Source: Lamellibrachia satsuma (Eukaryota; Annelida; Polychaeta; Sabellida; Siboglinidae). From it: a stretch of DNA of 64,000 nucleotides. The stretch is from assembly GCA_033239005.1 (NCBI GenBank), contig BSQZ01000037.1, positions 2,939,501 through 3,003,500 of the forward strand. The letters run 5' to 3'. Shown here one piece after another: positions 56,831 to 64,000 of the stretch. The notes under the pieces were generated by a model, which was not told the origin of the DNA, searched no databases, and was given only the letters and a program-made list of their open reading frames with translations. The translations under genes and the position numbers were made by a program. Within the stretch, counting starts at the first letter, position 1. Each line of letters starts with the position of its first letter.

Positions 56831-57214
56831 GTGTACACTCGTACCATACAGTGTTGTGTTAGTTTCTCGTCTCCTCATTAGCTCCTTTGATCGCTGATAT
56901 TGACCCTGTTAATGACCCGCTGCGTAGGGATCACTCTGTTAAGGTCAGGGTTAACCGCAGACGACAGAAGGTTAAGGTTACACAACCGACAACAGGTTGG
57001 AGTTAGGGTTAGCTCCAGTGGCCAGGGGTTAGGGTTAGCTCCAGTCGCCAGGGGCGCTCCACAGCCGCCAGGGAAGACAATCGTGCACATGGGGGCCGGA
57101 TTTGATTACTCAGATGGATCCGTATACTACTATCATTGCTGTGGCGGCGGTTGGTCCGTCATCGAGCGATCGTTAACCTGGTCGGAGGGACCCTGATTAA
57201 AATGCTAATTGTGG
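56831..57214. other. Non-coding, short gttaggg-type repeats
   Basis: A piece containing gttagggttagctccagt occurs twice near 57000-57045. No gene recognised. Confidence 0.4.
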
Positions 57215-57295
57215 GTGGGTTGTTTGGTTGGTTGGTTGGTTGGTTGGTTGGTTGGTTGGTTGGTTGGTTGGTTGGTTGGTTGGTTGGTTGGTTGG
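57215..57295 (+). repeat. (TTGG)n microsatellite
   Basis: About 80 bases of perfect tggt tetranucleotides. The Gly/Trp/Leu/Val frames across it are spurious. Confidence 0.95.
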
Positions 57296-57503
57296 CCTTT
57301 CCTATTTTTGGTACTTGGCTATGCAGTTTGTTATCGCTGCTTCTTTGCTTCGTTGCTTCGCTACTATACAGAAGTACAAGAAGATGCTGGCAGATGGAAG
57401 TGAATGTAGGACCAGACTGGCGGAGGTGAATTCTTGAGGGGAAAACAAGTCAAAATGTTACGTTTATGGTCACTATGGACAGTTCTTGGGATGAATTTAG
57501 GTC

Positions 57504-57604
<101 letters not shown>

Positions 57605-58079
57605 TGAGAGGAAAACAGGTCAAATTATTTCATGTTTGGTCGTTATGGGGTGCAGGAGGTGGTCCTTGGGTAGAAAACTGGTCAAACACACTTCCCGCCA
57701 GTGGCACTACTCATCATACCACAGCTGCCACAACTTGATTATAAATTCAAATGAACAGTTGCGGATTTGTATAAACGTATTGACGTCTTAGCAACGCAAT
57801 TGTTGTTTATGACTTTTGCGCACTTGAGAGAAGTAAAATAGTTCCATACAAAAAAGGACGTCATCGTGTATCTAGATATATTTTCAATGCACAATTATAT
57901 CTACAATTATAAGCAATAGAAATTAGGATATTTTTTTTAACGTTAGGAGTTTACCAAATGAAATAAAGTGGAAAGTTGTTGCACCGGTGAAATGGTGAGT
58001 GGCACCACTTGTCTGATTATCACGTTTGTGGGGAATAAATATGTCAGCGGCCAGTACATTAAACGGTACCAAAGCGCAG

Positions 58080-58135
58080 GCGCAAGTCACGTGACCCGTG
58101 ACGTCATTTTACTCCCTTACTCCGCCAATCCCGCC
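58080..58135. promoter_or_regulatory. Possible promoter-like cluster: E-box, CRE, CCAAT
   Basis: gtcacgtgac (58086-58095), tgacgtca (58099-58106) and ccaat (58125-58129) stand within 50 bases in a CpG-rich patch. No adjacent gene start was found, so the assignment is speculative. Confidence 0.25.
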
Positions 58136-58139
58136 GGAC

Positions 58140-59150
58140 GTCCCAACTAAACATCCTATTAACTACTTACCGGTAATGACAAATTAGGCGGATACATACA
58201 TTAATTTAATTAAACTTACGTTTTATGTACAATACTGCACTCAAAGTATACAACCCTTAAACTATAATTGTTCTCACACAGTAATAATTTAGACAATTAT
58301 AGTATAATCGTGGAACGTTAATAAATACGGTTCCAGCAGCCCATTGCGCAACATACACACAATCTACATTCAGGGAAAGTCATATAAGCATTGATTTCAA
58401 ATATACATAGATTTACAAATTAGTTACCGCAAACTTATTGCATGAAATAGTATTGCACTGAGTCTCACGTGACAAGGTGTCGATTGTCGTGCTTGTCTCT
58501 TTAAGGCCACAGTGAAGGATGGTATAAATTACATAGCACCCGTGTCGTAATCGAACATCACATGCGCATCGCAGGGAGGTAGCCGTTCTTCTACGCGGAA
58601 TACAAGTGATCGAGGTAGATCTTGTTGATTGGTTCCGGGTTCGCTGGGGCCTGCATGGAAACAACGCAACGGTATAGCTAATAGACATACAACGGCATTA
58701 GCTACTAGCAACGGCAATTATATGTCATCCTCTCGCCAGGTGGACTGCTGAGTACAACAGTACCCCATTGAAACTTAGTCTCAATTATCAAGGCTCGTGC
58801 TGTGGCGCCACAGTTTGTGGCACACAGCATCGCCGGGATGCAATGTGTACTTTTCAATGTGACGGAAATTATGTATGCATCATGTATGCATTCATAAAAT
58901 AATAGTTAACTTTTAAAAGTTTATACGATGCAATTCGAATTAATTTTAAACGTTCATTATATTGATACAACTGACTGAAAAGTTAAATCAGGGGAAAAAA
59001 CTTTTTTTAGTGTAGCATCTCGATAATGACGCTGAATGGCTGCTGGCGCTTCACGGGAACGCTTACAAAGAATGGAGTAGTAATAGTGGATATCAACGAG
59101 ACCACGCCTCTGCTGCCAGAACGCCTACACAACATTTAGTGGTGACAGTG
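58140..59150. other. Intergenic, nothing recognised
   Basis: A possible splice acceptor (ttccatgcag on the minus strand near 58650) with a short open frame follows no known protein. Otherwise AT-rich sequence. Confidence 0.35.
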
Positions 59151-59186
59151 GGTAACAACGAGACCACGAAAAACTGAAAATGTCAC

Positions 59187-59998
59187 GTTTCAACAGGTTT
59201 ATCTGCCCAGGGTAGTGTAGTACTACTACCTCTAGCCAGGAGTAGTGTAGTACTACTACCACCAGCCAGGGGTAGTGTAGTACTACTACCACCAGCCAGG
59301 GGTAGTGTAGTACTACTACCACCAGCCAGGAGTAGTGTAGTACTACTACCACCAGCCAGGAGTATTGTAGTTCTACTACCACCAGCCAGGGGTAGTGTAG
59401 TACTACTACCACCAGCCAGGGGTAGTGTTGTACTACTACCACCAGCCAGGGGTAGTGTAATACTACTAACACCAGCCAGGGGTAGTGTAGTACTACTAAC
59501 ACCAGCCAGGAGTAGTGCAGTACTACTAACACCAGCCAGGGGTAGTGTAGTACTACTAACACCAGCCAGGGGTAGTGTAGTACTACTAACACCAGCCAGG
59601 GGTAGTGTAGTACTACTACCACCAGCCAGGGGTAGTGCAGTACTACTACCACCAGCCAGGGGTAGTGTAGTACTACTACCACCAGCCAGGAGTAGTGCAG
59701 TACTACTACCTCTAGCCAGGAGTAGTGTAGTACTACTACCACCAGCCAGGGGCAGTGTAGTACTACTACCACCAGCCAGGGGTAGTGTAGTACTACCACC
59801 ACCAGCCAGGGGTAGTGTAGTACTACTACCACCAGCCAGGGGTAGTGTAGTACTACTACCACCAGCCAGGAGTAGTGTAGTACTACTACCACCAGCCAGG
59901 GGTAGTGTAGTGCTACTACCACCAGCCAGGGGTAGTGTAGTACTACTACCACCAGCCAGGGGTAGTGTAGTAGTGCTACTACCACCAGCCAGGGGAAA
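59187..59998 (+). repeat. 30-bp minisatellite, about 27 copies
   Basis: The unit is gtagtgtagtactactacca plus ccagccaggg. Every unit holds the palindrome gtagtactac. The left flank (caacaggtttatctgcccag) matches the end of the inverted-repeat element at 12.2 kb, where a single unit is present. A 296-codon minus-strand frame ([10 protein letters not shown] repeats) is spurious. Confidence 0.93.
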
Positions 59999-60734
59999 AA
60001 ACCAACAACATTCAAAGGGCGCTTCGTTTTATGACGATCGTCCTTGTTATGTAGGGAGGGAGGCTAAACACTTAAAATATTTTTTTTGTTGGAAGCATTT
60101 CATTATTTTTACATTCTCTTTCGGTGAGATACGTCTTAAATCACATGTAACAAAGATTCAGTGCCGAGTGTTACCGAATCTAATGTATTGCTGTACAGTC
60201 AGTGGTTTACTGTCGCTTGGTTACCGCTTTTGAATGACTTAGCTGGGCTAGTCGACAGTCATAGTTAGTACACAGATTGGACAAAGACGACCATGTCAGT
60301 TTAGTATGACCAGGCGGATAGATATATGTATATACGTGCTTCCACATCGATATGACAAACAAATATTTTTTTATCCAACCCGCGTCCAGAAATTGACTGG
60401 TCCTTCCCTAATTTGGCTGGCACCCATCGTGGAATGCAAGCACAAATCAGACAGCTGATCGGACCTACCTACTAGTTAAAAATATGGTGGGCATAGTCTA
60501 GTAGATCGTCTTCTCCTTCAACCGTTCAGCCCAGACGTTGCGTGTCTCTCAAGCTGAGCTCGAGTTAGACGAGGATGAACAGGCTGGTGTGAACAACATA
60601 ACTATCCTGTGAGACAAGATGGTCCAGTCGTGCGAACCGAACACACTGTACACATTGAAGTCAGCATTCATTTGAATAATTCCCCGCCATTTTACATATT
60701 ACACCGATTTGTTCATTCACTGTCAAGATTAGCG
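59999..60734. other. Intergenic, nothing recognised
   Basis: No supported gene or repeat. Confidence 0.4.
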
Positions 60735-60815
60735 CCGTCTTCCGACTGGACTGCGCTAGTTTCGTTTTACTTCGCGTGATTCACGCTTCGTAGATTCTAC
60801 GTCGTGTTTAAGTCA
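60735..60815 (-). repeat. Piece of the 62.3/63.4-kb repeat, inverted
   Basis: The minus strand carries tcacgcgaagtaaaacgaaa and tagaatctacgaag, matching the repeat at 62310 and 63436. Confidence 0.55.
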
Positions 60816-60884
60816 CAGCTGACAAACCCCGCGCTGGGAACGACGAAAACTTTGGCGAAGGAACAATGTAGATTATATGTTGGA

Positions 60885-61015
60885 AAGTATTCATTCTCTC
60901 AGAGGAATGTTGAAGAACATAATTGACTAATATCCCAGATACACCAATGGCTTCCTTTTCCACTTGGCTTCTGGATTTTTGCTTTGGTTGGTTTGTTAAA
61001 TCTTTTAATTTCGGA
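60885..61015 (+). mobile_element. CR1-like LINE 3' end, sense
   Basis: tattcattctctcagaggaa, caatggcttccttttccact and ggtttgttaaatctttt follow the last bases of the LINE at 44365-45565. Confidence 0.65.
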
Positions 61016-61214
61016 AGTGGGTTCGGTCCAGTGTTACAACCCGTTTCTTGGAATGGGATCACATTTCCGAGAAAAAAGGCGCTACGTAATGTTTGAATGG
61101 CTCCTTATTATTGTTTTCATTTCCTGCGACGTGGCTCAACCATAGTATCCCAAATATAACTTTTCTTTGGAAATGTGAGTCACTCCTGGTAAAAAACGAA
61201 ACTAGTACAGTCAA

Positions 61215-61260
61215 GTCGTGTGACGGCTGTGTGTGTGTGCGTGCGTGCGTGGGTGCGTGC
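61215..61260 (+). repeat. (GT)/(GCGT) microsatellite
   Basis: gtgtgtgtgcgtgcgtgcgt runs straight into the (CGCC)n tract. Confidence 0.85.
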
Positions 61261-61407
61261 GCGCCCGCCCGCCCGCCCGCCCGCCCGCCCGCCCGCCCGC
61301 CCGCCCGCCCGCCCGCCCGCCCGCCCGCCCGCCCGCCCGCCCGCCCGCCCGCCCGCCCGCCCGCCCGCCCGCCCGCCCGCCCGCCCGCCCGCCCGCCCGC
61401 CCGCCCC
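61261..61407. repeat. (CGCC)n microsatellite, about 36 repeats
   Basis: About 145 bases of perfect cgcccgcc, giving runs of GGG every fourth base on the minus strand, a possible G-quadruplex former. Open frames of PPAR or GGRA type on both strands are spurious. Confidence 0.95.
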
Positions 61408-61994
61408 GCGCAAGTCCGGCTGTCTCGCTCTTAGTTGCCTCACACATGCACGACCGATCGATCTTCACCTTCGCATGCACGCACGCACGCACGCACGGTA
61501 GCACACTCGTTAGCACGTACATATCTCACCAATGCAGATAAAGCAAACATAGCAAACGAATACAGGGTTTCCTCGGCCAACTCGCAGTGTCATTGTTTAC
61601 CACCAAAAGGCCCGATCAGAGTCGGCACTGCTGTGGGCATGGTGACATACATATTGATTAGTTTTGACAAAGTGGCAAACACATTGACGCGCAGGCGAAG
61701 TCCACTTTGCCGTGTAATAAATCATGCATAACCAATTAATGTAGTGATATGATAATAACAGTGGGTCTTGGAGAATCCTGCTGAAACCAATTTCTGGTTG
61801 CTATGAAAAGTATCTGAACATGCGTATGTTGATTATCACTTTGTATATGTGTGTGATTATAACTTTGTATATGCGTGCGTGCGTGCATGTATACTTCCCT
61901 GTCTATCAAAATGAAACTCATTTTTACTAAGCGAGTCTCTATTTTATTTCAGTGTTCTCAAACCCGGAGATGTTATCGCCGTCAAGGGAAGCTC

Positions 61995-62275
61995 ATCACG
62001 CTCGTCTCAGGCGGACCATCAGGCGGGTCATCAGGCGGACTATCAGGCGGGTCATCGGGCAGATCATCGGGTAGGTCATCGGGCGGTTCATCAAACGGAT
62101 CATCATGCTGTTCTTCAGGCGGGTCATCACGCGGGTTATCAGGTGTGTAATCAGACGGATCATCAAACAGATAATCAGGAGGGTCATCAGGCGGATCATC
62201 AGGCGGGTTATCAGGCGGATTATCAGGTGTTTCATCAGGTGGGTTATCAAACGGATCATCGGGCGGGTCATCTCT
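61995..62275 (+). repeat. 12-bp minisatellite, about 23 copies
   Basis: Units vary around tcaggcggatca with gggtcatc changes. Frames on both strands stay open because 12 is a multiple of three. Confidence 0.9.
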
Positions 62276-62309
62276 ACTATAGAATTATAGCGCGGCTGGC
62301 GTCACCTTA

Positions 62310-62605
62310 AAATAGCCTCGCACAAACAATGCCTCGTTGCGTGGTCTGACATCTGTAAGGTAAGCGCACCGCAGAATCTAGAATGTGTGACTCACGCGAG
62401 GTAAAACGAAACTAGGGCAGTCCTGTCGCGAGACGGTGGTAGTCGTGACAGGGAATCTTGGCTGAAGATATATTTTACTGTGGGCGTGGTGGGAAATTAC
62501 GAATGAAAAGCTATTGAACATCAACTTCAGTGTCGAGGAATGTATTTAGTATACACGTCCGTCATGGGGTGAATACAAAAGCAGTCTCACCAGTCCAAAA
62601 TAGTG
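62310..62605 (+). repeat. Diverged repeat, copy 1
   Basis: Shares acaatgcctcg, tgtgactcacgcgaggtaaa, ttttactgtgggcgtg and acgtccgtcatgg, in order, with 63436-64000. It lacks about 300 bases present in that copy. Confidence 0.75.
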
Positions 62606-63435
62606 TTCAGGTGGTATCTAAACCATTCCTTCTAAAGCTACATTTGCCACACATTCTACAGTGCTAATACTATTTTGAATCGTCAAGAAATTAATTCGAC
62701 AGTCTTATTGTGTCGCTTGTCCCTTGTAAATGAAGGGTCTACTTTTTGCGGGAAAAGAAAACTGAGCTGTCAAGATGTGCTTTTCGCAAACGCTGGTTTA
62801 AACCTGGGATTTACACAGAGCCGGGTTAACCACAGCAAAAGTGGTTCACTCGCACCAGGCCCCACAAAAAGGGCCCCTTAAAATCAATCATAATCCTTTG
62901 GTGACTCATTTGGTGAAAGCATTTGGATGTCACTCTTTGTTTTGTTCAGGAGAATTTATACGGTCTGTATTGTACGGTATTTTTGTGTGTTATTTTCTGG
63001 TATGTCATTGTTTGCTGTAATTCTTGCTTGTAATTGTACGCTGTGCGTTTTTGTCATCATACGCTATATTTTCTGGTATACGTGATTGTGTGCCGTCGTC
63101 GACAACAATATGTGAATGCTTATTCTCAAACATAGTTGAATACACTTTAACGTATGGGGTTACCTCCATTGTCAATACCTCGCGTCTGGATCTTCGTCTT
63201 TCAAGCACTTGGTAAGGGCCCCACAAAACGCTTAATGTTAACCCGGCACTAGATTTATACACAAATAAAAAACACGTGTTTGCATTTGCGTAACAAACTG
63301 TTATGATCGTTTTTGTCTGTGATTTGCACTACCTATGAACAACGACTTGCGCCACCAGGTCATGTGAAGGCGTAACTATGCGACATTAAACCACCGAGTA
63401 GCCTCGCCTACTGTCTACATAACCAGGACGACCGC
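62606..63435. other. Non-coding, nothing recognised
   Basis: No supported gene or repeat; a short inverted pair around cttgcttgtaattgtac is too weak to call. Confidence 0.35.
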
Positions 63436-64000
63436 CGGGCAAACAATGCCTCGATGCAAGGTGTGACAGTTGTAAGGTAAACACGCAGCAGAATCTACGA
63501 TGTGTGACTCACGCGAGGTAAAACGAAAGTAGTCCCGTCGTGGCAGTGAATGAGCAAGTCGATGCGTACATTCAATGGTGTGGCGTATGTACACAAAAGG
63601 GCGTTTCTTGGAAATATACTGGGACATTTTCAGTAGATCTTTGCACAGTTACTGTGTCCACTGCTGTTGTCGTGATCAACGGCGTCTGGTTTTGTCTGGC
63701 GGCGTGGAGCCCGCGACAGAACACGATGTAATGCTACATAAATACACCACCACAAGGCAATGCATGATAAATACAATTATAGCAGAGTTCGATATGTTCT
63801 TGCGTCCGCAAGAAGACTTTGTAGCTTTTCATAACTACGTCTTCAGTTTCTTGGCTGTAGAAATACGTGTTTTACTGTGGGCGTGATGTGAACTTACGAA
63901 TCAATAGCTATTGGGCATCAGCTTCAATCGTTTTAATGAGGAATTGGTTTAATAAAGACGTCCGTCATGGAGCGAATACAAAGGCCTTCTCGTCAGTCGA
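63436..64000 (+). repeat. Diverged repeat, copy 2, running into the window end
   Basis: Same order of blocks as 62310-62605 with an extra middle of about 300 bases. Open frames inside are not recognised. The repeat may continue beyond the window. Confidence 0.7.

Noticed and set aside
57000..57045. Telomere-like gttaggg repeats
   Set aside because: Only two short, spaced copies in unique sequence; no array.
58529..58717. A minus-strand exon with acceptor ttccatgcag
   Set aside because: The short frames match nothing recognised and there is no partner exon; kept only as a note.
59125..60015. A 296-codon minus-strand open frame of [10 protein letters not shown] repeats
   Set aside because: It is a pure translation of the 30-base minisatellite, with no start context or neighbours.
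61093..61541. Open frames rich in PPAR or GGRA
   Set aside because: They are translations of the (CGCC)n tract.

Overview
The window comes from a metazoan nuclear genome: AT-rich, intron-rich with GT-AG introns, and full of LINE, SINE and hAT relics, minisatellites and long (TA)n tracts. Nothing fixes the phylum. A marine invertebrate fits best, but that is inference.

Positions 971-47432 (+) hold most of one large gene, the orthologue of ZFYVE26 (spastizin/SPG15). I could place 35 coding exons by frame, splice sites and phase. They join in one continuous reading frame of about 2,164 codons ending at a TGA at 47430-47432. The human protein is about 2,539 residues, so roughly the first 375 residues lie upstream of the window. 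A FYVE zinc finger is split over exons at 26761-26963 and 28538-28668. The C-terminal part after it matches the ZFYVE26 C-terminus exon by exon. The introns hold nearly all the repeats. Two of them carry tandem repeats that copied a piece of exon plus its 5' splice site. In two others a transposable element ends right at the 3' splice site.

Positions 47433-51549 are non-coding, with one LINE tail and a 29-bp minisatellite. Positions 51550-53043 (-) hold two exon-like blocks of a GTPBP1/GTPBP2-type GTPase. The last block has an in-frame stop and a degraded start, so the copy looks like a pseudogene. A small hAT element with a perfect 8-bp target duplication sits between the two blocks.

Positions 53297-56830 (+) hold the virion module of a Polinton/Maverick (adintovirus-like) endogenous element: a small membrane protein with a 31-residue alanine run, a broken minor capsid gene, a broken basic virion protein gene, a broken major capsid gene and an intact-length adenain-like protease. 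No DNA polymerase B, integrase or packaging ATPase is visible in the window.

Positions 56831-64000 contain no gene that I recognise. They hold simple repeats ((TTGG)n, (TA)n, (CGCC)n), a 30-bp minisatellite related to a small inverted-repeat element at 12 kb, a 12-bp minisatellite and a diverged duplicated repeat.
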